Assembly: GCA_012861695.1 (NCBI GenBank) | Contig: JAAOOA010000093.1 | Coordinates: forward strand, 674,001-738,000 | Source of the DNA: Trematomus loennbergii | Lineage: Eukaryota > Chordata > Actinopteri > Perciformes > Nototheniidae | Direction of reading: 5' to 3' | Length of the DNA stretch: 64,000 nucleotides | Position numbers and translations under genes: made by a program | In this document: piece by piece, positions 21,481-33,479 of the stretch | Layout: each line of letters starts with the position of its first letter | Position numbering within the stretch: the stretch's first letter is position 1 | Notes under the pieces: model-generated | The model's database searches: none | Told to the model about the DNA's origin: nothing | What the model saw: only the letters and a program-made list of their open reading frames with translations

Positions 21481-23139
21481 CATTGTACAGTTTATCAACG
21501 ACATGTTTTTCTTAATTTTTGTATTGAAGGCCTGTTGGATGTAATCAGCTCGCTTAGCACTTCCAGAAGCCCAGCCTGAAAGGTATTTTGTTGCTCCACC
21601 TGGCACCATGAGCGGCTAGTCGTCCGATTCCTGGCCTTGTGTGAATGCAGCAGCCGTTCGTCGTGCATCTCCTTGGCACGCAGGTCCTCATTCTCCTTGC
21701 TGACCATAGCACGGCAGTCCATGGTGTCAAGGAAGCTGTCATCGCGTGCCCACTTTCCTAAGGTGAAATATGCAAGATACAAGATCAGTTTAATCGCAAC
21801 AACGACACAACATTGTCCAAATACCAGAAGGGGAGCAGCCCATAACAGAGAGCCCCCCATGTCAGAGTCATCACTGTGGGCTTCTACTTTCTACTTAAAT
21901 GTGCAAAAATATTAGAACATCAGTCTTTGTGGCATGCAGGTAATCAACTTTTTAGCTTTTACCATTAACATGTAGAATGAATGTTGCAAATTACTTGAAA
22001 TTACTTCAACTACAATCTATTGTTTACCTCTATGCATTAGCCACAGAGGTAGCATTATGTCCAGCTAGCATGCTAATTGCTAACGTTATATTCTCGTTTT
22101 ATCCCGGAGGGGAAAACTAGTTTCTAATCCTGAGAGAAACACCTCGCCTGAAACACACGATTAGTGCCATGAGTTAGTGAGTAGTGATTGCACTTATTCA
22201 CAAGTCAAAACGTGTTCATAGCAGGCATGGTTGAGAATAGCTAGCTAGCTAGATGTTATTAGCCAGCTTGGACCTAACGTTATCAAGTTCTACCATGGCT
22301 AGCTCGATCTACTGAGCAAATAAAAGTACATCTAAGACCAGTATTGTGCAGATTAAAACAGTGCAGTGCATGTATTTTATTTTACCTTGGTAGTCGTCCC
22401 GACATTACTTTGCCAGGTCTGCTAACTTTGCAGAGCTACAGAAACTGCATTCAGTAGAAGCTTCGGAATGTGGCGCTTCGCGTCCTCCGAGTCAATCGCC
22501 AGAAGCGCAGACACAGCCTCATCACTCCACCGCTCCAATTGATTTATTTAGTGTTGCTATAATAACTGCTTTCACAAAAGGAATCTCTTCGTGTGTGCTG
22601 CGAAGCGAGGAAATACAATGGCGGCTTACAACAAAAAATTCAGAGTCAAACGGGCGTGGTTTGCATTCCGCACAGCCAATCAGACGTAGGAACTACTTTC
22701 TCCCACGATAGACCCTGCTCTCTAGCAGGGACTGAAAAGCGAGTCTCGCGAACTAAGTTGAGCTAAAGTAGTTCCTGGGGCTTTTTTGGTGTGAACGCAA
22801 ATATATCGTAGTTCTGATGAACTATTGTGGGAAAAGTACACCAAAGTACTCCGGTGTGAACGCACCTAAGGAGGAGATTCAGGTGATAAGGTGGGGGGGG
22901 TTACCTTGGTTGGTGATTGGCTAATGGTTACACAAGACAAAACATCGTTATGACATCACAAAGTGGCCAAAATCTGATCAGCTCATTTTCAGACAGGTTT
23001 TTATATAAATGGATCAGGACAAAAAGAGAGAGAATCTTTGTTCCTGAAACTTTCAGAGTCTCTTTACACAGAGCGGACACATGTTTATGTAGAAGAGACA
23101 TGAAGAAGTGGATTTTGCATAATAGATCCCTTTAAGGGT

Positions 23140-24050
23140 GAGTTATAGAGTTACAAAAGAAAATGTAGGTGAATCATCCCAGCTGAGTGACGGGGTACCT
23201 ACTAAATATAATACTAGTATAGAATGGCGACCAGCTCAAGGTCGGGAACCACAGCTACATGCAACCAATCTTACATAAACAGTATCTCATACAATTTACA
23301 GAAAAACTTAGGAAAGTGGTTTTTTGACGAGTGAGTCCCTGTTTTATTTCTATTGTGCATGCAGAAGGCTTTAGGGGTATGCATTTTGGCTAGTAAATCT
23401 TGATGTAAACATTGAAGCTTTGCAAGGAAAACACAGAAGGCAGCTTTCAAGAAAATGCTGAATATTCGTGTTAATCCAATGATTATATCAAGTAATCTGT
23501 TTGTAGTTAAAATAATTTGTGTTGCCTTCAGATCACCGAGATTTTCTAAAAAAACACAAATTACATTTTTATTTGTATGATCAAGAAGTTTAAAAATATT
23601 TTGTTTTTCTTTGTACAGTATGTTTTATTTTATTTACATTTTTGAATGAAAGCATACATGCACCATTTAATAAAGCTGTTTTATTCTTATATTTTTCGTT
23701 ATCTATTATGTGTTCATGCAAATGGAAAATTACTCACACATGTGTTTGTGATTTTTTGTGACAATGTATTCATACATTTACTAATGACCTAACCATCAGT
23801 AACCTACTGTAAGTATCTGATATTCATATAACCTAAACAAATTACTTTCCATTACTTTTGGGACAAATCAATATCAATGCAAATAAATACAATAATTGAT
23901 TGTATTGTATTCAGTACTGAATACAACTAAATGTAACCTTAGAAGAAAAGAAAATAAATATATATTTCTCACCAAAAATGATCTCCTGTGCTAAGAGATC
24001 ATTTTATAAAAATCTGCTCCTTTTATAAAAAACTGAATATCCTTTTTTCA
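23140..24050. other. AT-rich spacer downstream of copy A
   Basis: No gene is recognised. The stretch matches parts of the spacer after copy B (about 29,800-30,600), so it belongs to the tandem unit. The ORFs here are short and not conserved between the two units. Confidence 0.5.
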
Positions 24051-24381
24051 ATAAATAGCATCTCGTAAAAATGCATTTAAAAAGTCAAACTATAGCATAT
24101 CTACAACATGTCCTTATAGAATAGAATAGTATAGAATGCCATAATAAGTCATCAAAAAGTCAAGCATAACATAAAAAAAACCACATCTCATCATAATAGG
24201 CCATTGCATCACCAAATAGTATGCCATTTAAAAGTATGTTTGGCCATAATAAGTGTCATAGTATGATATGCTATAAAGAAAAATATGTAAGGAGTCACAG
24301 TAAAGTATATCACAAAGAAAGGTCACAAAAGGTCATAAGAGTCCTTGTACAGTACTGGATATGTAATATACAATATATATG

Positions 24382-24741
24382 TGTTATGACCGGCTCGCAG
24401 GCCACAACGAAAAGAGAGGGAGACATAGGAGGGTTTCTGAAAAACCAGGGCACATTTATTGTGGCAACTCAATAACAACACGGCAGTGGGTTCTGCAAAC
24501 AAGCTCCGAATGTAAAAATTAGAGGCTGGGCGAGGGGAAGGGATCCCGGCGAGAGTTTCCCACATCAGTCTTGGAGAGAGTCGCGAAGGCCCCGTGACTC
24601 CGAGCAGCTGGGCTTAAGTAGAACCTGGGGCTCCGGTCAGGTGTCCCCAGTTATGCTGATTGGCCTCCTCAGCTCCACCCCCATCACAGGACCTGCAACA
24701 CATGTGCACACTAGCCGCCCACAGGCTCTGGGACCGTCACA
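24382..24741 (-). mobile_element. Solo LTR, 360 bp, reverse orientation
   Basis: The plus strand starts TGTTATGACCGG and ends GGGACCGTCACA, with the 5-bp direct repeat ATATG on both sides (24,377-24,381 and 24,742-24,746). On the minus strand it has TG...CA ends and an AATAAA (CACAATAAATGTGCC). It is absent from unit A, so it inserted after the tandem duplication. Confidence 0.8.
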
Positions 24742-24924
24742 ATATGTCATATAATCATTCAAGTTTTATAGCATGGCAAAAATGTCATTACACAAGTAAA
24801 AGTTTGGTATCCAATAAAAATGTCATAGTAGAGTATAAAAAGTTAAAGCCAAATATGACAAAAGTCATACAATGTTTTATAGGACAGTAGGACATTACAA
24901 TTAAAAGTATAGTCTGCCATTACA

Positions 24925-25120
24925 TGGTACTTGTTAGACGCTTTTATCCAAAGCGACTTACAGTACATACTCAATACTGTGGGCAATCCCCACAGGAGCA
25001 ATTTGGGGTGATATGTCTTGCCCAGGGACACAACGACATGCTGACTGCAGTGGGGTTTGAACCTGTGCTCCCCTGATCCGAACACTAAGGCTCTATCCAC
25101 TGCGCCACACGCCCCATAAT
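24925..25120. mobile_element. SINE-like interspersed repeat
   Basis: It holds TTTTATCCAAAGCGACTTAC, CTTGCCCAGGGACACAACG and GGGTTTGAACCTGTGCTCCC, then CCACTGCGCCACACGCC. These motifs recur in fish genomes and in 21,340-21,480. It interrupts the GTCATA repeat of unit B and is absent from unit A. Confidence 0.6.
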
Positions 25121-26852
25121 ATGTCATTGTAAAGTGTGTCATTAAGAAGTCCTGTTAATGTCATAACAAAAAGTCCTGTTATTATCATCTGCCATCAAAT
25201 GTCCTGGTGTTGTGGGCCATACAAAGTGCAATGGTATAAAATCATAAAATAAGTCACAGTTAAATATGTCGTAAAGAATGTCACTGAAAAGTCATAGTAG
25301 AGTATTTTATGAGAAAACAACAACAAAAAGCCCTGGCCTGTATAAGGAACATAAGACTGGCCTTCCTTATTTTATGGTTAGTTATTTGTTTTGCCAGTGC
25401 AGAATATGTGCTGTGTGAAGATATCTTTGCACGTTCTCTTTCTTTGAAACACAGATTATAAAAACGTTGACATTTTACCGCAGATATCTTAGTTTGGTAT
25501 GCAGTCATGGGAAATGCAAAAGGTGTGAGACACTGCTTTGAGAAAGGAAGTGGTTATTGTTGTTTGTGCAGGAAACCAGATAAAATAGTTCAAGTAAAGC
25601 AACACATAAACTAATGTGAGTAATAAACAGTGCAAACTACACCTTTTATTGGTTTTATGTAATGTATTGACACAATTGTAATGTTTTCTTTTCCATTTTG
25701 CTTCATCTGGTGCAACATACACCAACTGAAATGAAAAGTGCCTTGTTAATCATCCTGTAATTGACTTTCACATTAAAATCTGCATTCTTGACAAACTTTT
25801 GGATTAAAAAAATGTCTTTATCAAAAGATCTCAAAACAGAGATAAGAGAGGAACTTTGAGAAGTTAATATTTCCACATCATGCAAAAGGTTATGTGGTTG
25901 TTACAGGAAGAAGACTTGGTGATGTGTTAGAGCAAAACAGGACTCACACTGTAACCTGTGACATTGTGTATTCAGGCAGGGCAACCGGACAGAGACTGCC
26001 ATGTTCATTCGTGATTCTGGGGCTGCTGGTCTGCACTGAGGCACGAGGTAGGATAAAAACACGTCTAATTCAATGTTTTAACATTATCTAATTACAGTCA
26101 TTGTGTCCTGCTTAAAACAGTAAACAGTTTGACACTTTAAGAGTTTAAAAACCTGGCATCACTGTGGTCCAAGAGGAGTTTCGTCAAGTATGCTGATGTG
26201 GAGTATAACAACTGTAACCTACTGCCATCAGGAATGTATCTTCCTATCCAAAAAAGAAAGCTTTGATTTAGTGGAAAATCCAGAAAACTAAATCCTGGTT
26301 ATCAACTCTGAGCATTAGAAGCCAAACATGTGTATACAAATATTGAAAAAGAAGTTTAGAGAAGAAAATATTGGCAGACATCTTACAATCATCTTCTGAG
26401 CTTTTTTAAAACATAATGTTAACTTTTCTTTCTCCTATTCTACAAACCAATGAGGAACAATCTGAGAGTTCTTGCACAAAGCTACTTTAGTATCTGGATA
26501 AAAGGGTAAAAGTTGATGAACAACAGTGTGGATGATGGTAGGGGGGGAAGTATAGGAACAATGCATCATTAGGTTTAGTTGTGAAGACCTTCACTTCTAT
26601 TTGCACCTTACCAACAAACAAACGACAAAACTGTGCTCCATTTGCAAATAAGCAAAAGGTGTTATGTTATCAAAACTCTGCATTTTCTTACTCTATACAT
26701 ACTGAGCGCAGAAGACTCTCACGGGAAAGCTGCACTTGGGATACATGTTTCTGCAAACTGTGTGATAGTTGTGTGAAAAGTAAAACACAGAAACAGAGAG
26801 TGCTTTTCCAGGTGCTCAAAGCGCTTTGCACGACATACTACACATATTAGAC

Positions 26853-27020
26853 ATGTAACAGTTATTACTGTGGACAATTACCACAGGAGCAAATTAGGGT
26901 GAAGTGTCTTGCACAAGGACAAACGACGTGACGCAGTGGCAGCTGAGGAGGGTTCGAACTGGTGTTCACCAATGCCCCTTGATCTGATGCCCATTGAGCC
27001 AACACTACCCCGACATGAGC
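26853..27020. mobile_element. SINE-like repeat next to a signal exon
   Basis: It contains CCACAGGAGCAAATTAGGGT, AAGTGTCTTGCACAAGGAC and GGTTCGAACTGG (B-box-like). The same element in reverse orientation lies next to the signal exon of copy C (about 37,680-37,890), so it was present before the inverted duplication. Confidence 0.55.
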
Positions 27021-27799
27021 AAAGAAGCTTTGCTGACAGGAAACTGATAAGACGCTGTGACACTTCCGCATACAGCACATTTGCAGAATGAAGTCGTTTG
27101 TTACAGTCTCTTTGTCGTTTATGAGCTTTATTTATGTGAATCACAAGGTAAGAACATTGTTTTTTTGTCTTCTCTTGTTGATCGACTTTTTTTGTTTTCA
27201 CTGTCAAAGTTGTTGTACTGTAGCACTACTTAAACAATATAAGATTGAAACGTAATGCTTTTTTGAATCGTATATTTCAATTAGGTAGTATTTAGAAATG
27301 TATACAATTATCAGTTATGTGCTTATTGTCATTTATAAAATTAGTAGCCTAATACTAATTAAATGTACAATTGTATTGAGATATTTTGATATGCAGTTAC
27401 GTCGGTTGAAACCACACTCAGTCATTAGGATTATTAAATAGTATCTATACTTTTATGAATATGTTGATCCATATGAAGATTAACATTTTATTCTAAACAC
27501 TTTTGTGTTATTAAAGTGACACATTTAGATGGCGATACGCACTTTTTCCTGCTGTAGACACCCACCCCACCGGATTCGAAGATTGGGTGTTCTAGTCAGA
27601 CGGACGCCACGGAGGCGTTGGACTTCCTTTTTTGTATAATGTCGATCTTTTCACTGAAATGATCGTCTTGAAAAGGTTACTAACAACAATTCCGCAACAA
27701 CATCATCTTCACCTGTTAACATTTCGACGTAAAAAACAATTACACTTTAAATGAATTGCTAATTAGCACTCCTCTGTCTCGAGCAGGTGAACTGACGGG

Positions 27800-28040
27800 T
27801 CTTCTAGAGCAGTGGTTCCCAACCTTTTTTTTTACCAAGGCACCCCTGAAAATATTTCTGGACCCCAAGGCACACCAACTTTTCGTAGATTTAAAACCAC
27901 TTCAAATCAAATCAAATCAAATCAAGTTTTATTTATATAGCACATTTAAAAAAAAATTTGGTCGAGCCAAAGTGCTGTACATATAATAATTACCTTACAG
28001 TAAGGACACTTTACAGCAAATACAACAGCACAGTTTGTGC
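27800..28040. mobile_element. Interspersed repeat with (AAATC)n and TTTATTTATATAGCACATTT
   Basis: It starts near GTGGTTCCCAACCTTTTTT, contains four AAATC units and the TTTTATTTATATAGCACATT motif common in fish repeats. It lies in the intron of pseudogene B and is not seen in copy C. Confidence 0.5.
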
Positions 28041-30619
28041 AGAATATCAGTATGAGAAAACGACACCCTCTGTCCTACTGTCCTAATACTTCAGATTATT
28101 ACTTCTTTGATTATTCATAAGATGAAGGTATTTATAATTACATATAGTAGGAATAGATAAATATTCAGTTTTGAACCAATAAACATACTGTATAATGTAT
28201 GTGATATTTACTGTATGATGTGTCTACTGTTTACAGAGATCAGAGCTGGGACTCCTGTGTTTGTGCTGAAGGGAGAGGATTTGCTTCTGAATGTCACCAA
28301 AGATGTTGTTCTTGGAAAATTTGATTTGTTTTCCTGGAAATGTAATAAAAGTAACATAGTAAGATTTACTTTTAATGACAAAGGAGTCTCTGATAATTAC
28401 GATGGAAGGGTTGAGTTTCCTGGGAACAATTACTCTGTGATCTTGAAGAGTCTTCAACAGGCAGACAGTGGAGTTTATACTGGTGAAGTGACAAAGCTTT
28501 CAGGAGACGTAACAGAAGCAGCTAAATAAGTTTCTAAAACTCTTCACCTGCTTCTTCCCTCCTCAGATCGAGCGTCTCTCCCTCTCCTCACAGTGAGCTC
28601 TGTCTCTGATAACTCTCCCTCCTGTAGCTTCACTGTGACCTGCAGCGCACAGGACTCTCACATCAACAGCACTTTCACATGTGACACCAGAACCTGCAGT
28701 CAGGAGGGAGGAGAGCGGTCAGAGGGGATCCCTGATACTTTTCTCCAGGTCCACCAATCAAGTGGATCGATCCTCTGTAACCATAGCAACCATGTCAGCT
28801 GGACCAACGACACCAAAACATCAAAGATGTCTGCCACCAGCATGATGGTAAGACTTAAAGAGAAACATATTTCCTGATAGTAACACACAGTTTGGAATTT
28901 AAAGTTTAACAAAACTTCTTTGTGAGGTGTTAAATGTAAACTTAAAACGACAACAATTTATTTGAAGAAACTTTAAAATACAAGATGAATTCAGTACATC
29001 ATGTTTTACGCATATAATGTGCTGTTTGTCTCATATATCGAACCTTTATATAAACCTTTGAACTTTAATATTTGTATAAGTACAAAAATACCTGCATATT
29101 TGAAGAGCAGAATAAATTAAATCAACATTAAACCGCCAACATGCCGTTTTACATTGCATGATGCATATGGACAGTCTGTAAAACTCAACTGTACTTTGCA
29201 GTGCAAGTATTTTACAAGTATTTTACAATGTAGGACTCAAAGTAATTGCAAACTGTAATGTACTCAAACTGTTAAAGTAGTAATACCTGATTTGCTGCTT
29301 CCACTGAGTTGTGCGTCTCAGTCTGGATCTCTGTGTCGGTTTTGGATATGAAAGTCTCTGTTTGTTGTGTTTCAGATCCAGAGGGGTTATCTGTGTGCCT
29401 GGTGAAGACGTGTGTGTTCTCTGTGGGTCTGATCATCATGGTTCTGCTGTCATCACGGTTCATCTCATGGAGAACCTCAACAACAACAAATAAACAAAAA
29501 GTTCTGGTTCCCGACTGAGGGTGGGGTCCCCTAGGGGTAGTTGGGGGGTTTCAGGAGAAAGATTGGGGGTTGCAAATTATTTCCTCACAAAAACATTTTC
29601 AAATCAATTTCCATAATGCTGGTGTCCCGCCTCCAGACTTGTTTAAGCTTATGAAAGACAGGCGAGCTCAAGTGTCTCATTAAGAGCTCTAGTCTTAACA
29701 AAATATGTTGAAAAACAGCTAGAGTGAGTCTTCATTTTATTATTTTCACTCACAAATGTGTAAATGTCAAGTTTAAATGCATTTATATTAAGGGTGAGTT
29801 ATAGAGTTACAAAGAGTTAATTACAAGACATGTGAATCATCACAGCTGAGTGACGGGGTATCTATTAATTAAATATAATAATAGTACTTGCAGCCTTGAG
29901 GCCGCACACATTTGTTGTTGCATTTCTACATTTCTTGCTGTGCCCCAAATTGTGGATCCATGAAATATCATCAAATCAGCAGCAGAAATGTTGTACCCGT
30001 AAGGGCTTGTGCATGCACAATAGAAATAAAACAGGGACTCACTAGTTAGACAAGGTTGATGGCAAACATGGACATAAATATGTACACTTACAATGTATCT
30101 GCATGACAACGCATTTTTGGCTAGTAAATCGTCAGGTTTCAAGAAACTTCTGAATATTCCTGTTAATCCAATCATTATATCCAGTAATCTGTTTATAGTA
30201 AAATCATTTTGCCTTCAGATTACGGAGGTTTTCAAAAATTTTTTTTTAAAGTTAAAGCATTTTCTTCTACATGCAACATTTAATAAAGCTTTTTTGTTCC
30301 TATGTTTCATTATCTATTATGTGTTAATGCAAATGAACAAATTACTCACACATATGTTTGGATTCTACTGAAGACTAAAGACTAAAGATCATGTGAGGCT
30401 ATTTGTTTGTTCCACTTAGCTTAATTGTGACAATGTATTCCATTACAATCACTAATTACCTAATTGTCAGTAACCTACTGTAAGTATCTGATTTGTAATT
30501 ACTTTCCATTTCTTTGGGACACTCAATATTAATTCAAGGCAAATAAATACAAGGCTTTAACCTAGGTGTAAAATATAAAACAACAAAACAATGTAACCTT
30601 TCACAGTATTGTAACAAAT

Positions 30620-31050
30620 CAGCTGTCCACCCACTGAGCTGTCATTAATGCATGAAATACACTCACATTACATTATATGACATACTTACATCACATTTAT
30701 CAAGAAGCGTCTTAAGGGCCTCAGACCATGAAGAAACTACCTCAAAAAGAAAAGAATCCTGCAGGTACAGTCACTTAGCTAAATCAATGTTGGTGCAACA
30801 GCATTGGCGACTGCATAAAAGAATACACAGTATTTTTTATAAATCAGGTGTCCACTGGATTTAAAGATATAAAAAAACAGACAAAACACTAAGATGTAAA
30901 AAAATAAAATACATGTTTGTCACAGTACTGTCTAAGAGGAGTCAATAAATAATGTCATTTGAGACAAGATGGCAGCCGATAGCCATAGAGCTTCAGAATT
31001 CATAAACTGCAAGAAAAGGAGTCATTTCAACCGATCATTAACCAATCACA
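30620..31050. other. No gene recognised
   Basis: AT-rich spacer between the end of unit B and a truncated LINE. The frames are short and lack splice context. Confidence 0.35.
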
Positions 31051-31059
31051 ACTGTTTGT

Positions 31060-31795
31060 TTGTTTGTAGCCTTTATTTAATCAGGTGAAAATCCATGAGA
31101 TCAACAATCTCTTTTTCAACGGAGACCTGCAGTACATTGGTTACACATAAAAACAACAGAAAACAAAAAGGATATCATACAACATAATTACAGGGTATAA
31201 ATTAGCAACCTATTCACAATGACAGATATCTAATAACATTTCATCCAGCCGCGCTTTAAAATGATGCAAGGGAATCAAAATGCTCAGTTTAAAAAAAAAT
31301 GGCATAGTGTTAAACTAGAGGAGCAGCGCACATAAAAGCTTTAGTACCTAAAACAGTCCTAGCACTTGGCACATGTAATAAAACACATCCTGGGATCTCA
31401 GGCAATAGCTACTTGCCAGTCTCTGTGAGATCAAAGAGCATATATAGTTGGGAGTTTACCCAACATAGCTTTATAGATGAACATGTACCAATGACTGAGC
31501 CTCCGTACAGTAAGTGAAGGCAGACCTGCCTTGGCATACAGGGTACAGTGATGAGTAAGTGCTTTACAGTTAGTAACAAATCTCAGAGCACTGTGATAGG
31601 CAGCATCTAACCTTTCCAGGCAATGTGCATTGAAGGTGGAGTTAGAGCACTTTCTGGGTGCAGACACAGGACGTGGTTTAGGATTTTCACACCAAAAGAG
31701 GGTGATGTGAAATAAAGTCCATGGCTCAGTTGCCATAAATCGTAATCCCAACAAGTGCAGTATGTGGAATACGACTCCTGATCATTTTTCAAGGA
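31060..31795 (-). mobile_element. 5'-truncated non-LTR retrotransposon (reverse transcriptase C-terminal part)
   Basis: On the minus strand the frame 31,754-31,431 contains RLDAAYHSALRFVTN, HHCTLY and HWYMFIYKAMLGKLP. These are typical of the region after the RT domain of fish L2/CR1-like elements. The 3' end carries CCTTTATTTAATCAGGTGAA and AATCTCTTTTTCAACGGAGA, a common LINE tail in reverse. There is no upstream RT or endonuclease. Confidence 0.65.
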
Positions 31796-31798
31796 CCA

Positions 31799-33478
31799 GA
31801 GGCCTGTACTACGAAGCCGGATTTTCCTAACCTGGATATGTTTGAGTTAGCCGGTTGGCCCAATCCAAAACATACACGCTCTGGCTAAACTGTACTACGA
31901 CGCTGGTTATCAAGTGGATCACTCAAGCCAGCGGTGTCCTATCTAGTTAGGTGCGCGTTCACATGAAAGGGGTGGTATTTGAGGCATTCGACCATCACAA
32001 CATGGACAAGCGTACTGACAGCGCAGCGTCATACTTCCTGAATGAAAAGTGAACTTTAATATTAGTCAAATATGAAGAAGTTAAACTTTACACATCCATG
32101 ACTTAAACACTTTATCCAGGATAAAAGCCACATAGCTGCACCTGCAAGGTGAATACAGCTGGTAAAAGAAAAAGTGTTTGAATGCGTACATTAACAGGTT
32201 TATGATATCACTAAGACACAATCTGACTTTAATTACATTTGACTCGAGTGTTTCGTCAACTTAATGTGTTAGGCCCCTGGTTAGCCGCTCAGCATAAGTT
32301 ACCATGGAGATCTAGCCCGCTAAAAAGAGAACCAGCGTCGTAGGACCGGAAAGCCCGAGTTTTCCCTGAAGTCAGCCGGCTAAGCGAAAATCCAGCTTCG
32401 TAGTACAGGGGCCTATACTACGAAGCAAGATTTTCGTTTAGCAAGCTAACTTCAGGGGTTTCCGGTCCTACGAAGCTGGTTCACTTTTTAGCGGGCTAGT
32501 AAACTTATTCTGAACGGCTATCCTCCGGAGCAGGATAGGTTCCAGATAAAGCACTGCCTGCTGACCAATCAGAGCTCAGTGTGCGGAGTTTAAAGCGATC
32601 ATTCATATGACAGGAGGAGAAGGAATACAGTTTAAACTGCCGTTGCAGGAAAGACGGCCGGACAAAATCACCGACTGTGTGAACGTGAAAATTAATAGAA
32701 TATCACCTCCCATCTTCAGAGCAATCTGACTATTATAACATTAGCGTTAAGAAAAGCTTACTTAAATATCTGCCACAACATAAGTACCGGATCAAAGTAA
32801 CATTACGTAGCATACAGTCCGCGGCACTGTGAGTGCAGACGGCGATGTGTCCCATTATCATTCATATCACATGATATCACATCATAATGTATCATATATT
32901 TCCTTATCTGAGTCAGCTTCTTGAGCCGTATCTGGCGTGCAACACTCACAGTGTCACATACTGTATGCAGAAGTATTATTTTAAGCAACACATTAAGTTG
33001 ACGAAACACTTGAGTCAAATGTAATTAAAGTCAGATCCACTCGTGTCTTAGACGGGGCATATCATAAACCTGTTGATGTACGCATTCAAACACTTTTTCA
33101 GCTGTAGCCTATTCACCTTGCAGCTGCAACTATGTGGCTTTTATCCTGGATAAAGTGTTTAAGTCATGGATGTTTAAAGTTTAACGTCTTCATATTTGTC
33201 TAATATTAGTTGACTTTTCATTCAGGAAATATATGACGCGCTGTGTTGTCAGTACACGGCTTCTCCATGTTTGTGATTGGTCGAACACTCCAAATACCAC
33301 CCCTTTTATGTGAACGCGCACCTAACTAGATAGGACATGGCTGGCTTGAGCGATCGAGTTGATAGCCAGTGTCGTAGGACCGTTTAGCGAGAGCGGGTTT
33401 TTTTTGGATTTAGTCAACCGGATAACTCAAAACATATCCAGGATATGTTGAACTAGATTCGTAGTATACCCCCCAGGC
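31799..33478. mobile_element. DNA element with ~430-bp inverted arms and a nested palindrome
   Basis: The left arm (31,799-32,230) starts AGAGGCCTGTACTACGAAGC. The right arm (33,050-33,478) is its imperfect reverse complement, ending CGTAGTATACCCCCCAGGCC. In the centre a second palindrome of about 130 bp per arm (about 32,277-32,407 and 32,412-32,540) turns at GTAGTACAGGGGCCTATACTAC. No transposase is seen. A rearranged third copy lies at 42,498-43,065. The ends are those of a common fish MITE that I do not name. Confidence 0.75.
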
Positions 33479-33479
33479 C

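Larger units (their letters stand above)
20020..22867. mobile_element. PIF/Harbinger-type transposon, internally degraded
   Basis: The terminal inverted repeats are AGGCGCGTTCACACC and GGTGTGAACGCACCT, flanked by AAG on both sides (20,017-20,019 and 22,868-22,870), which fits the 3-bp target of this superfamily. The interior keeps a short piece of transposase-like reading (20,691-20,807, +) and a possible second-ORF remnant on the minus strand (about 21,495-21,860). It also holds a SINE-like block (about 21,340-21,480) and (TA)n. It sits inside the MITE 19,778-23,131. Confidence 0.75.
19778..23131. mobile_element. TTAA-flanked MITE carrying a nested Harbinger element
   Basis: TTAA lies at 19,774-19,777 and 23,132-23,135. 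The termini AGGTCCCCTATTATAC and GCATAATAGATCCCT are inverted repeats. Tandem unit B shows the exact empty site at about 29,780-29,800 (TTTATATTAAGGGTGAG, one TTAA), so insertion followed the A/B duplication. Without the inner element the MITE is about 0.5 kb. Confidence 0.85.
15390..24050. repeat. Tandem duplication unit A (contains SLAM-like copy A)
   Basis: The sequence from about 15,390 is repeated in order from about 24,066: the satellite-like block, the promoter region, the signal exon, the Ig exons, the TM exon and the downstream spacer. Unit A is longer mainly because of a 3.35-kb nested transposon (19,778-23,131) and a private solo LTR (16,061-16,565). The join with unit B is near 24,050-24,066. 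Confidence 0.75.
26001..29494 (+). pseudogene. SLAM/CD2-family receptor, copy B, multiply disrupted
   Basis: Recognisable parts are: an A-type signal exon (26,001-26,047) shifted by a 2-nt deletion after MFI; a C-type signal exon (27,088-27,147, start MKSFV) with a 1-nt deletion; an Ig V-like exon starting at 28,237 with FSWKCNKSNIVRF and DSGVYTGEV; an Ig C2-like exon (28,567-28,847) with a 1-nt deletion near its end; and a TM exon (from 29,376) with a 1-nt deletion inside the helix. A deletion also removed the end of the V exon, its splice donor and the start of the next intron, so the V exon runs to TAA near 28,529. Five independent lesions support a pseudogene, although single-base ones could be assembly errors. 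Confidence 0.75.
24066..30600. repeat. Tandem duplication unit B (contains SLAM-like copy B)
   Basis: It matches unit A from the satellite-like block onward. The middle part (about 26,580-28,230) instead resembles the inverted C/D region: 26,580-26,830 matches the reverse complement of about 40,380-40,740, and 26,850-27,150 matches the reverse complement of 37,530-37,890. Unit B is therefore a mosaic. Confidence 0.7.

Noticed and set aside
21271..21860. Minus-strand frames of 112 and 121 codons in the Harbinger interior as genes
   Set aside because: They run through a SINE-like block and (TA)n and overlap each other. At most part of the second is a Myb-like remnant.
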